Shown: piece by piece, positions 33,927 through 41,794 of the stretch
How the letters are laid out: each line of letters begins with the position of its first letter
Numbering within the stretch: position 1 is the stretch's first letter
Origin: a bacterium
GTDB taxonomy: Bacteria > Cyanobacteriota > Vampirovibrionia > Obscuribacterales > Obscuribacteraceae
Length of the DNA stretch: 64,000 bases
Reading direction: 5' to 3'
Assembly: GCA_016124935.1 (NCBI GenBank)
Contig: WGMS01000008.1
Coordinates: forward strand, 62,001 to 126,000
Translations under genes and position numbers: made by a program
Notes under the pieces: generated by a model
Seen by the model: the letters and a program-made list of their open reading frames with translations, nothing else
What the model was told of the DNA's origin: nothing
Databases searched by the model: none

Positions 33927-35450
33927 TTACCGGCTCCTTTTGACAACCGGAAACTCTCTTAAGAACCGACCGTTCCAGAGAATAATCACCGCCAACTGAT
34001 GATCCGGTCGAATCGTATGGGGCGAGGAGAAATAAAGCCACTTTTCCTCTCCGGGAGGAAATGGTCGGGCTTCCGACGCCACCGGCAACTCGATTTTGCC
34101 ACTGCGCCGCCTTGAAGTATTGTCATAGAAAACAGCGGTCAGACTGAGCTCGCTGATATTTTGACCGGTGACATTGCGAATTTTTATCTTCCCTTCCGGC
34201 GTAAGACTGCCTTTTTCCAGCCAGGTCCTGGCGAAAACAATAGCCACAGGCGATCCCTTGGGATCCCACATCTTGTCGCCTTCTCCCGTGGACTCTTTCT
34301 CTTCGTCCGGAGCAAGCAGAGCAAGTTGTTCCGAAACCCTCTCGGCATGTCCCTTTACCGATGTGGCTTCCTGAAGTTTTTTCTCGGATATCAAAAGATC
34401 ATGCCAGCTCAATAGAGTATCGCGCAACTTTCGCAAAAGCTCCGGCGTCGCCCTCAGACTGGTAGCTTCCTCGAGGGCACGCACGGCACCGGCATAGTTA
34501 CCGATTTTGAGATTGAGCTCGGCAAGCAGCTCGAAGTTCTCGACACTGCGCTCTTTATCGGTAAGATCAGCCAGAGCCTCTTGGGCCTTTTCAAAATCCT
34601 TCTTCTCCAGAAGAAGCTCTATCAAATGGTGGCGAACTTCCAGATTATTTGGGTCTTCCTGACTCACGGCCTCGTAATTCTCTATCGCTTTCTGTGTCTT
34701 ACCGAGCCTGGTATAAATCGCCGCCAGGGCCATGCGGGTGAGGGGCTCATCAGAGACGGAGAGACTCTTTTCTAACAGCTGTATCGCCTCTTTGTCATTG
34801 TTCTCCTCCACTTCGCAAATAGCTGCCAGCCGGCGATAGCAACTGGCGAGCTTATGAGGAATGGTCGCTTTAAGGCTCTCTTCCATCCCCTGGGAAAGAC
34901 TGTCGGCAAGCTGAAGATGATGGATGCCATCGCGATAATTCATCTGACTGATGTCTTTATCCGACCATGACAAGTACATCTTGGCGCGCTCGGCATCGAA
35001 ATACTTGGGCTGACCGATGCGGTTCGAAGAGAGATAGAGCTTCTCGGCTTCGTCGAAATCGCCCCTGCGCATGTAGAACTCGGCATAAGATTGCACCACC
35101 GGAAAAAGATGTTTTGCCGGCAGCTTCAGCCGCAGTGCCGTATCGAGGGCGGTGCGTCCTTCTGCATAACGCTGGGCGGCCAGATAGCCCTGGGCAAGCC
35201 AGGGATAAATCTCCGGATTGTCAGGATGTTCCCGGACCATTGCCTCCAGCACCGGAATGGCCGCGGCGGCTTTACCCTGCTGAATCTGTGCCACCGCCCG
35301 GGTAAAAGGGGTGTCCTTTGGCCGGGTGAAATAGTAGGCGCTGAAAGCAAAAATCGAAAGCACGCTCACAAGAACAATCGAGCGCACCAGTACAGAACCA
35401 CCTTTAGTGGCAGTCTTATCCGCTTCGGCTGGAGTAGTTTCTGTCGCCAT
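33927..35450 (-). CDS. Membrane-anchored TPR protein
   Basis: 507 residues. Cytoplasmic lead (1-22), one membrane segment (about 22-42, VLVRSIVLVSVLSIFAFSAYYF), then TPR repeats from about 50 to 350 (TRAVAQIQQGKAAAAIPVLEAMV, GKTQKAIENYEAVSQEDPNN). The last ~110 residues form a beta-rich domain (RNVTGQNISELSLTAVFYD) resembling an immunoglobulin-like FxLYD-type fold. Probably a periplasmic scaffold. The ATG at 35450 is chosen from the protein-like start; the open frame 59 codons further upstream is not plausible. Divergent from the hydrolase gene, 52 bases apart. Confidence 0.75.
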   Translation of the reverse strand: MATETTPAEADKTATKGGSVLVRSIVLVSVLSIFAFSAYYFTRPKDTPFTRAVAQIQQGKAAAAIPVLEAMVREHPDNPEIYPWLAQGYLAAQRYAEGRTALDTALRLKLPAKHLFPVVQSYAEFYMRRGDFDEAEKLYLSSNRIGQPKYFDAERAKMYLSWSDKDISQMNYRDGIHHLQLADSLSQGMEESLKATIPHKLASCYRRLAAICEVEENNDKEAIQLLEKSLSVSDEPLTRMALAAIYTRLGKTQKAIENYEAVSQEDPNNLEVRHHLIELLLEKKDFEKAQEALADLTDKERSVENFELLAELNLKIGNYAGAVRALEEATSLRATPELLRKLRDTLLSWHDLLISEKKLQEATSVKGHAERVSEQLALLAPDEEKESTGEGDKMWDPKGSPVAIVFARTWLEKGSLTPEGKIKIRNVTGQNISELSLTAVFYDNTSRRRSGKIELPVASEARPFPPGEEKWLYFSSPHTIRPDHQLAVIILWNGRFLREFPVVKRSR

Positions 35451-35489
35451 GGTAAATCGGATTTTTACTTCGAATACTTCCCCTGAGTT

Positions 35490-35495
35490 TATAAT
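35490..35495 (+). promoter_or_regulatory. Candidate -10 element of the hydrolase gene
   Basis: Perfect TATAAT 7 bases before the ATG at 35503. Transcription would start at about the start codon, giving a leaderless mRNA. No good -35 is found at 17 bp (TTTACT lies 20 bp upstream). Confidence 0.4.
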
Positions 35496-35502
35496 AACTG
35501 GA

Positions 35503-36372
35503 ATGAGCATACCTGTCATAGATTTGAGCCCGAGCAGCACCGAATTTGAAATCCCGGTAAAAAAGGGTAAAGAGCAGGAAAAGATTTTCTGCAGACGCTG
35601 GGGAGATCCGGACGCCGAGATTGTCACCGTACTCTGTCATGGTCTTGGCGCCCACTCCGGCTGGTTCGAGCCGCTGGCGTCGCGGCTTTCCGCCTGCAAG
35701 CACCGGGTCTATAGCTGTGATCTGACCGGATTCGGTCATGGGGAGCGACGCCGCTTCGATTCTTATAAGCAATGGCAGGAAGATTTAATCGCTCTTACCA
35801 ACCATGCAAGAGAGGAGAATGCCGCTAAGCCCATTGTTCTAGCCGGCAACAGCATGGGTGCTCTGGTGGCGATCTCCTCGGTGGAGCGGCTAGAGAAGCC
35901 GCCCCGGGCCATGCTTCTTATGTCGCCCGGATTCGAAGGCTTTGCCGGGACCTTTACCCTGGCCTATAAATTGAAGGCGATTTTTACCGCTCTGATTGCG
36001 CCGGGTAAGATAATCGCCCTTCCCTACAGCGTGGACGATATCACCGTAAATGAGAGGATTCGAGAGCAAGTCAGCGCCGATAAACTGGGCAAATTCGCCA
36101 TCCCTGCCGGTCTTGGTCTGGAGCTTCTGAAATTGACCAAAGAAGCGGTCAGAAAGAGCAAATCTCTGCCCTGCCCGGTATACCTTGCCACTGCCGGTCA
36201 GGAGAGGATAGTAGACAACCGGATCAATGACAGGTTCTTTGCAGGGCTCGATTGTCCCGCCAAAGAGCGCGTTCACTTCGACAATTGCCACCATGATCTG
36301 GTCTTCGAAGACTCGGTAAATTCGCTCGCCGAAGGGTTTTCGACCTGGCTCCGGACCCTTGATAGCGCTTAA
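35503..36372 (+). CDS. Alpha/beta hydrolase, monoacylglycerol-lipase-like
   Basis: 289 residues. Motifs of the lysophospholipase/monoglyceride-lipase group: VLCHGLGAHSGWFE (oxyanion HG), DLTGFGHGER, the nucleophile elbow GNSMGAL, and a C-terminal DNCHHDLVFE containing the catalytic His. An Asp before it (about 245-250) completes the triad. It probably cleaves an acyl ester of a lipid; it stands next to an acyl-CoA synthetase gene, so released fatty acid could be activated by it. Start ATG at 35503, no Shine-Dalgarno but a TATAAT right upstream. Confidence 0.88.
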   Translation: MSIPVIDLSPSSTEFEIPVKKGKEQEKIFCRRWGDPDAEIVTVLCHGLGAHSGWFEPLASRLSACKHRVYSCDLTGFGHGERRRFDSYKQWQEDLIALTNHAREENAAKPIVLAGNSMGALVAISSVERLEKPPRAMLLMSPGFEGFAGTFTLAYKLKAIFTALIAPGKIIALPYSVDDITVNERIREQVSADKLGKFAIPAGLGLELLKLTKEAVRKSKSLPCPVYLATAGQERIVDNRINDRFFAGLDCPAKERVHFDNCHHDLVFEDSVNSLAEGFSTWLRTLDSA

Positions 36373-36498
36373 ATCTTGCTAAGAAGGCTCTGAGTAATAT
36401 TTCATAATCAGCGGATTTCTGTGGGCCCGGGCAGAGAGCTCCCTTGGAAACAGTTCTAATACTGATTCATATTTGCTGGCTGCCACCTGAAAACTGAA

Positions 36499-36504
36499 TA
36501 TAAT
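36499..36504 (+). promoter_or_regulatory. Candidate -10 element of the acyl-CoA synthetase gene
   Basis: Perfect TATAAT 34 bases before the ATG at 36538. TTGCTG occurs 20 bp upstream, wider than the usual spacing, so the -35 is uncertain. Confidence 0.4.
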
Positions 36505-36537
36505 GCTGGTTGTATTAGTCTCTACGATAAATTGACG

Positions 36538-38409
36538 ATGAACCGCAAAGAAGAAAAGAACAGCAATCTCGCCACCATATTGAGAAGTCGAATCGCCCGC
36601 ATGGCAGATCGACCGGCTATGCTCCACAAGCCAAAGGGTCAGGCCTATGAGTCCATTACCTGGTCCGAGATGGGCGATGTCGTAGAAAAGCTGGCCTTCG
36701 GCCTGTCTTCCCTGGGTGTCGATATGGGCTCGAAAGTAGCGATATTCTCCCAGACTTCTCACTTCTGGGTGCTCGCCGATTTTGCCACTATTTGCAATGG
36801 TGCGGTCTCGGTGCCGATATACCCAACAAGCTCCCTGTCCGATATCGAATACATCATCAACAATTCCGAAGCCGAAGTGGTCTTCGTGCAGAACCAGCGC
36901 CTTCTCAAGAAATTCGATAATTTAGTAGCGAAACTGCCCAGCTTAAAAAAATTGGTCCTGATGGAACCGGAGAAAGAGAGCGATCTTGAACGGGTTGCTG
37001 AAGCCTGTAACTTGCCCGGGAAGATGCTGATGAGCATAAGCGATCTGATTCTGGCAGGCGAACTCGAGATGGCAGAGAACCCCAATGATCTGCAATACAA
37101 GTGGAGCAACACAAAAGTAGATGACCTGGCCACAATCATTTATACCAGCGGCACCACCGGCACTCCCAAGGGTGTGCCCCTGACCCACGATAACATCATC
37201 AAATTGGTGGAGGATCTCAGAGAGATGATTCCCATCGGCGAGGATGATCTCTATCTATCATATCTACCGCTCTCTCACGTTTTCGAGAGAATCTGCGGAG
37301 AGTTCTACTGGATGATGGATGGCGGCTCTTGTGCTTATGCCGAAGGCATCGAATACATGGCTCGCAACATGCAGGAAGTTGAGCCTACAATGATCCTTGT
37401 GGTTCCCAGGGTGCTCGATAGGATTTATACCAAAGTCAAAAACGGCATCGATGGCGCTTCGGCAAGAGCTCGCAAACTTATCGAATGGGGCATCTCCGTA
37501 GGCAACGAAGTAGTCGAGCATGCCGCCGAGGGCAAAGAGCCCAGCATCGGCTTGAAAGCAAAACATTTGATCGCCGAGAAACTGGTGCTCAAAAAGCTGA
37601 AAGAGCGCCTCGGTCCCCGCTTGAGACTGATTGTCAGCGGCGGAGCCCCTGCCACCAGACCGGTTTTGAAATTTTTCAACGCAGTAGGAATCTCTACCCT
37701 GGAAGGTTATGGTCTGACCGAGACCGCTGCCCCTCTATCGGTGAATCGTCCGGAGAAAGTGAAAGTCGGCACCGTGGGCTGCCTCTTGCCTTCGGTGCAG
37801 ATGAAAGTGGACACAGACGGAGAGCTGCTGGTCAAAGGACCGACGATTTTCAAGGGCTATTACAAAAATGCCCAGGCGACGGAAAAGGCTTTTGTAGATG
37901 GCTGGTTCAGAACCGGCGACATCGGCACTATCGATGGTGACAACTATGTCACCATTACCGACCGAAAGAAAGACATCATCGTCAATGCTGCCGGTAAGAA
38001 CATCGCCCCCCAGAGAATCGAAGCGGTACTCAAAACCATCCCCTTCATCAATCAGGCGGTGGTCTTCGGCGACAAACAGAAACATCTGGTCGCTCTTATC
38101 AGCCTCGATGAAACTGCCGCCATGGACTTTTCCAGAGAGTCGGGCTGGAAGTACGAGAGCTTCAAAGATCTCTTGAAGGGTCACGAACTGGATAATCATC
38201 TGCGTGCCGAGATCAAGCGCCTGTCGCGCCCCCTGGCTGACTACGAGCAAGTCAAGAAATTCAAGATTCTCGAGAACGAACTCTCGGTTGAAGCAGGGGA
38301 ACTGACCGCCACCCTCAAGATCAAGCGCAATGTGGTAGCCAGGAACTATGCCCAGGTTATCGAAGCGTTATTCGACGAGCGGACTCTGGTCTCTCAGAAC
38401 AGTAAGTAG
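36538..38409 (+). CDS. Long-chain acyl-CoA synthetase (AMP-forming)
   Basis: 623 residues, of the FadD15/ACSL type. Activates long-chain fatty acids to acyl-CoA through an acyl-adenylate. Motifs: the P-loop IIYTSGTTGTPKGVP (about 197-211), YLPLSHVFER, the adenylate motif GYGLTETAAP, GWFRTGDIG, and the hinge/C-terminal DRKKDIIVNAAGKNIAPQRIE. Feeds beta-oxidation, in keeping with the ETF/ETF-QO genes, or phospholipid synthesis. ATG at 36538; an in-frame TTG at 36532 is possible. No Shine-Dalgarno. Followed by a strong terminator. Confidence 0.93.
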   Translation: MNRKEEKNSNLATILRSRIARMADRPAMLHKPKGQAYESITWSEMGDVVEKLAFGLSSLGVDMGSKVAIFSQTSHFWVLADFATICNGAVSVPIYPTSSLSDIEYIINNSEAEVVFVQNQRLLKKFDNLVAKLPSLKKLVLMEPEKESDLERVAEACNLPGKMLMSISDLILAGELEMAENPNDLQYKWSNTKVDDLATIIYTSGTTGTPKGVPLTHDNIIKLVEDLREMIPIGEDDLYLSYLPLSHVFERICGEFYWMMDGGSCAYAEGIEYMARNMQEVEPTMILVVPRVLDRIYTKVKNGIDGASARARKLIEWGISVGNEVVEHAAEGKEPSIGLKAKHLIAEKLVLKKLKERLGPRLRLIVSGGAPATRPVLKFFNAVGISTLEGYGLTETAAPLSVNRPEKVKVGTVGCLLPSVQMKVDTDGELLVKGPTIFKGYYKNAQATEKAFVDGWFRTGDIGTIDGDNYVTITDRKKDIIVNAAGKNIAPQRIEAVLKTIPFINQAVVFGDKQKHLVALISLDETAAMDFSRESGWKYESFKDLLKGHELDNHLRAEIKRLSRPLADYEQVKKFKILENELSVEAGELTATLKIKRNVVARNYAQVIEALFDERTLVSQNSK

Positions 38410-38433
38410 AAATTAGAGATTAGAAAGCAAAAA

Positions 38434-38456
38434 ATGCGCCACTATATGTGGCGCAT
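38434..38456. terminator. Bidirectional terminator
   Basis: 9-bp stem (ATGCGCCAC at 38434-38442, GTGGCGCAT at 38448-38456) with a 5-nt loop. It is flanked by ATATTTTT on the right and by AAAAAA on the left, so it can end both the acyl-CoA synthetase gene and the convergent beta-propeller gene. Confidence 0.85.
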
Positions 38457-38484
38457 ATATTTTTGAAGTGTTTATGCAGTGGTT

Positions 38485-39642
38485 CTAGCTCAGCATCGGC
38501 GCCGAAGCGGTGCGATCAGCTTTATCCAGAGCCGCCACTCGCAAGACTCGCGAACGCCCGGCTTCCAGAACGAAAAGTGCCCCGTCAGTCCCGAAGGCTA
38601 TGCCTGTCGGATTGCGCAGACCCTTTAAGAACTCTTCTGCCCGACCTTCTCTATTCACCCTCAGAACATTGCCGGCACGACCGGCGGTGATATAAATACG
38701 ACCGAGGCTGTCCATGGCGAGATTGCCGTCATAACCATCGGCGAAGTTGAAGCTGTCGGACTCGGCCACCGAGATGCGCGAGACTTCTCGACCATCGAGG
38801 GAGCGCTTGACTACAGAGCCCGAGGAATGCTCCAGGCACCACAGGAAGCCATCGGGATCAAGGAGTAGCCCCTGGGTACCGTTGCCGGGACCGCCTATCA
38901 ATACTTCCGATTCACCGGACTTATCTATTTTGAAGATACCGCCGGTGTTGGAAGGGAAGTTGGAGACATAGACCTCTTCTCTGGGACCGATAGCCACATC
39001 GGACAGGAAAGTGCCGCCGCCGGTCTTGCCGCCGTCTAACTGGGCAAGGATGCGTCCGGATTTATTGGGGTCGATTTTATAGACTGTTCCCTGAATCGTG
39101 GCGACATACAGGACCCCCTTACGATCGAAGCGTAAGCCCGATATGGTGCTATTGCCGCGGATACGAGCATATTCGCTCGGCTGTCCGGAATTATCGACGA
39201 ACCAGACGCTGCCGTCGCAGGAGAAATAGATGCCGCCGGGTCCTGCCGTCATCCTGGAGAATCGATTAGAGTAGGAGGCGCTCAACTGGGAGAGTATCTT
39301 TACAGCATAGCCATGGGGCGCCTCGGGTAGATCGATTACCGAAGCGGAACTCAGACCTGGCTCTTTACCGTTTTCCTTATCCTCGACCTTGTCGAGAATC
39401 TCGTGCTCTTCGCTAATCTCCGAAGTAGTAATGTCGATATGCAAAATCAGGTGCATCGGAATGAGGATGCGCCTTATATGTATCTGACCGTCACTCTCAT
39501 GGGAATAGGACTCCACATCCAGATGATCGTGGTCGACACCCAGCACCCTTCCGGTGACGGTGTTATGGCAGCCCATTCCATACCAGATCTGAATCTTTTG
39601 TCGATTCTCTACAAACCCCTGCAGTCTGGTCCTGAAGCTCAT
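38485..39642 (-). CDS. Beta-propeller protein with N-terminal Sm-like domain
   Basis: 385 residues. The C-terminal ~280 residues form an NHL/SMP-30-like six-bladed propeller (repeated G-x-L/I-Y-V/F units: GGIYFSCDGSVWFVD, GVLYVATIQGTVYKID, GRIYITAGRAGNVLRV, GALFVLEAGRSRVLRV). The first ~75 residues have the strand pattern of a small SH3/Sm-like barrel (IQIWYGMG, TVTGRVLGVDHDHLDVE, RRILIPMHLILHIDI). No signal peptide, so cytoplasmic. The propeller family includes gluconolactonase-like hydrolases, but catalytic residues were not identified. The ATG at 39642 is the only reasonable start. Confidence 0.75.
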   Translation of the reverse strand: MSFRTRLQGFVENRQKIQIWYGMGCHNTVTGRVLGVDHDHLDVESYSHESDGQIHIRRILIPMHLILHIDITTSEISEEHEILDKVEDKENGKEPGLSSASVIDLPEAPHGYAVKILSQLSASYSNRFSRMTAGPGGIYFSCDGSVWFVDNSGQPSEYARIRGNSTISGLRFDRKGVLYVATIQGTVYKIDPNKSGRILAQLDGGKTGGGTFLSDVAIGPREEVYVSNFPSNTGGIFKIDKSGESEVLIGGPGNGTQGLLLDPDGFLWCLEHSSGSVVKRSLDGREVSRISVAESDSFNFADGYDGNLAMDSLGRIYITAGRAGNVLRVNREGRAEEFLKGLRNPTGIAFGTDGALFVLEAGRSRVLRVAALDKADRTASAPMLS

Positions 39643-39702
39643 ATTTTTCTACCTCTGTCCCGCTCCCTGAAGCTGGTACTAAATTGAAAACCGATAATAA
39701 AC

Positions 39703-40161
39703 CTAATCTACTTCTAAATTATCACTATCTGACCCTGTTTTTGTCCAATCTTCCGGATCAACTATGAGGGCATGGTTCCAGAATTGCTCGAGTTTGTAAT
39801 ATTCGCGCTCTGCCCCCTGCAGTACATGAATTATGACATCTCCGAAGTCTATTAGCACCCAGCGTCCTTCGGTCAGTCCTTCTACCGATTTGGCTTGGCG
39901 CCCGACTTTCTCGAGACTGGAGAGTATCTCCTCCACTATCGCTTTGACCTGGGCTCTGGAATCTCCACCGGTGAAAACGAAATAGTCGGCGATCAATGTT
40001 ACTTTCGCAACATCCAGAACTACTGTGGATATAGCCTTCTTGGATTCAGCCGCGCAGGCGGCCAGAAACGCTGTTTTGCGTGAATCCACTACAGAAGAGG
40101 TGGCGATTTTTCGTCCCAAGTGAGTCCTGCTCTCTATATTCGGTACTATATTTGTTCCCAT
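39703..40161 (-). CDS. rsfS: Ribosomal silencing factor RsfS
   Basis: 152 residues. Binds ribosomal protein L14 and blocks subunit joining when nutrients are low. The RsfS/Iojap core (about 28-135) has VTLIADYFVFTGGDSRAQVKAI and VLIDFGDVIIHVLQGAEREYYKLEQFW, both diagnostic. An N-terminal extension of ~28 residues and an acidic C-terminal tail are less conserved. Usually found next to nadD; here it stands alone, upstream of HU and on the opposite strand. ATG at 40161. Confidence 0.93.
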   Translation of the reverse strand: MGTNIVPNIESRTHLGRKIATSSVVDSRKTAFLAACAAESKKAISTVVLDVAKVTLIADYFVFTGGDSRAQVKAIVEEILSSLEKVGRQAKSVEGLTEGRWVLIDFGDVIIHVLQGAEREYYKLEQFWNHALIVDPEDWTKTGSDSDNLEVD

Positions 40162-40319
40162 ATTCTAGTCCTTTTCACGCTCTCCACATCCCATTAAAAG
40201 CCAAAAAATACACGTCAAGATGTATGAAACTGAAAAAAACTCGTTATCTAGTGCCACATTTTATCGTGATGTACTTGTTTCGAGACACAAGGTGCTGTAT
40301 TCTTGCCCATTACGTGGTT

Positions 40320-40347
40320 TTGATAAGCCACATGATATCAATATATC
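40320..40347 (+). promoter_or_regulatory. Candidate promoter of the HU gene
   Basis: TTGATA at 40320-40325 and TATATC at 40342-40347 with a 16-bp spacer. The spacer and -10 form overlapping palindromes (TGATATCA, and TTGATA against TATCAA), which may be an operator. It lies 43 bases before the GTG start of the gene. The rest of the 228-base gap to rsfS is AT-rich with no other feature seen. Confidence 0.4.
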
Positions 40348-40389
40348 AATTTCAATTCGTTCTCGATGTGAGGGACAGGAGGAATCTCT

Positions 40390-40671
40390 GTGAACAAAGC
40401 AGAACTAGCTGCTGAGATAGCAAATCGTACAAACAACACCAAGAAATCTGTAGAAGAAATGCTCCACGCATTGACAGATGTAGTTACTGAAACTGTTGCC
40501 AAAGGTGACAGAGTAACTCTGGTTGGCTTCGGCACCTTCGAGCGCCGTTCGCGCAACGCAAGAGAGACTAATAATCCTCAGAAGCCTGGTGAAAAGATCA
40601 AAGTACCTGCCAAGAAAGTACCTGCTTTCTCGCCCGGTAAAGAATTCAAAGATAAAGTCAACAACAAATAG
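40390..40671 (+). CDS. DNA-binding protein HU
   Basis: 93 residues, histone-like nucleoid protein. Full HU fold: MNKAELAAEIANRTN, the dimerisation helix EEMLHALTDVVTETVAKGDRV, TLVGFGTFERRSRNARETNNP (the DNA-binding arm region) and PAFSPGKEFKDKVN. The usual arm tip RNPQTG is here NNPQKPGE. Start is GTG at 40390 with AGGAGG 7 nt upstream. Followed by a strong terminator. Confidence 0.96.
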   Translation: MNKAELAAEIANRTNNTKKSVEEMLHALTDVVTETVAKGDRVTLVGFGTFERRSRNARETNNPQKPGEKIKVPAKKVPAFSPGKEFKDKVNNK

Positions 40672-40694
40672 TCTTTGACAGTCTAGAATTCCGG

Positions 40695-40720
40695 AAGAGG
40701 GACCCAATCGGGTCCCTCTT
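40695..40720 (+). terminator. Rho-independent terminator of the HU gene
   Basis: 11-bp perfect stem (AAGAGGGACCC at 40695-40705, GGGTCCCTCTT at 40710-40720), 4-nt loop, then TCATTTTGTT on the plus strand. Lies 24 bases after the HU stop. Confidence 0.85.
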
Positions 40721-40749
40721 TCATTTTGTTCCTGGTATTTTAAAAGCGG

Positions 40750-41709
40750 TCAGTTGCCCATCTTCTCGTCGTGTTTCTTGAGCGCTTCGGCGTCGATATG
40801 CTCGGTATCCCCTTCTTCTTCGTCGATACCGTCATCATCATCGGTCTCGTCTTTGCCCCGGGCGGCGGACTGGTCATCCTTGCTGTCCGCTTCCTGGACA
40901 CCACGCAGATAATCGGCCACTCTAACCACATTCTTCTGGTGGGCATTCTGTTTGGGAATAATCTGCGCTTCCACCGAAAGCAACCGCTTGCACTCGTTTT
41001 CTTCCCTGCGTGCCGCTTCGATGTCCCCTTTTTTCTGGAGCAAAAGCGATAGCAGAAGCCGAATTCTTGGGTCTCTGGCGTTATCGCGCACCGCTTCCCG
41101 GGCTTTGGCCAGGGCGAGGTCGATATGCCCGTTCTTAGCCAGGATCTCAATCATATTGACCGATGCCGGGGCGTACTCGGGCATGATTCGCAGGCACTTG
41201 GCATAGCTGTCCCGGGCACCGATAAGGTCGCCTGCCGCCTCCTGGGTCTTACCCAGCTCAAAACAGGTCATGGCCGCCATGGTGCCGGCATTGCCGCCTT
41301 TCTGATAATCCCGACTCTGCATGATTTTTTCGAGTGCCTGATTAAATAGCTCAGAAGCTCGATGATAATCTCCGCGAGTCCTTGCAGCCAGAGCCGCATC
41401 ATAGCTTCTATATGCGCTACCCAAATTGGAATAATTGCTCTCCCGCTTCTGTTGGGCGGCTAACTCTTCGGGACTGGGCGGAGCCGGCTTCGGCGGCGGC
41501 GGCTTTGGCTTTGCCGCTTTATGGCGACTTTTAGAAGTTGTTTGTCGTCTGCTACGAGTTTTCTTTTTGCTCGTACTGGACTTTCCGGTGCTTTTTTTAG
41601 AGCTCGTTTTCTTGCTCGACTTGCTCTTGGCATAGACCTGATGCGAAGCATCGCCGGCCAGGGGCAGAAGGGCGACAAGCAAATAAGCCAGGACGAAGAA
41701 TATCTTCAT
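40750..41709 (-). CDS. Exported TPR protein with Lys/Ser-rich linker
   Basis: 319 residues. Signal peptide (1-27, core FFVLAYLLVALLPLAG, cleavage near VYAKS), a strongly basic Lys/Ser/Arg/Pro segment (about 28-80), TPR-like helices (about 95-230: GDYHRASELFNQALEKI, GDLIGARDSYAKCLRIMPEY, GHIDLALAKAREAV) and an acidic Asp/Glu-rich tail. The basic segment resembles cell-wall-associating stretches. ATG at 41709, where the signal peptide begins; an open frame extends 17 codons upstream to a TTG. Confidence 0.72.
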   Translation of the reverse strand: MKIFFVLAYLLVALLPLAGDASHQVYAKSKSSKKTSSKKSTGKSSTSKKKTRSRRQTTSKSRHKAAKPKPPPPKPAPPSPEELAAQQKRESNYSNLGSAYRSYDAALAARTRGDYHRASELFNQALEKIMQSRDYQKGGNAGTMAAMTCFELGKTQEAAGDLIGARDSYAKCLRIMPEYAPASVNMIEILAKNGHIDLALAKAREAVRDNARDPRIRLLLSLLLQKKGDIEAARREENECKRLLSVEAQIIPKQNAHQKNVVRVADYLRGVQEADSKDDQSAARGKDETDDDDGIDEEEGDTEHIDAEALKKHDEKMGN

Positions 41710-41794
41710 CGAAATGTCGGATGACGATGGAGGCTTCAAACGTCCTGGGCTATTCGACAATATGCGATCCTTTTTGACTGGCGGTGATTTAGAG

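Noticed and set aside
40080..40415. 111-codon frame across the HU promoter
   Set aside because: Rich in Cys, Tyr and Phe as expected of AT-rich noncoding DNA, no ribosome-binding site, and it overlaps rsfS, the promoter and the HU start.
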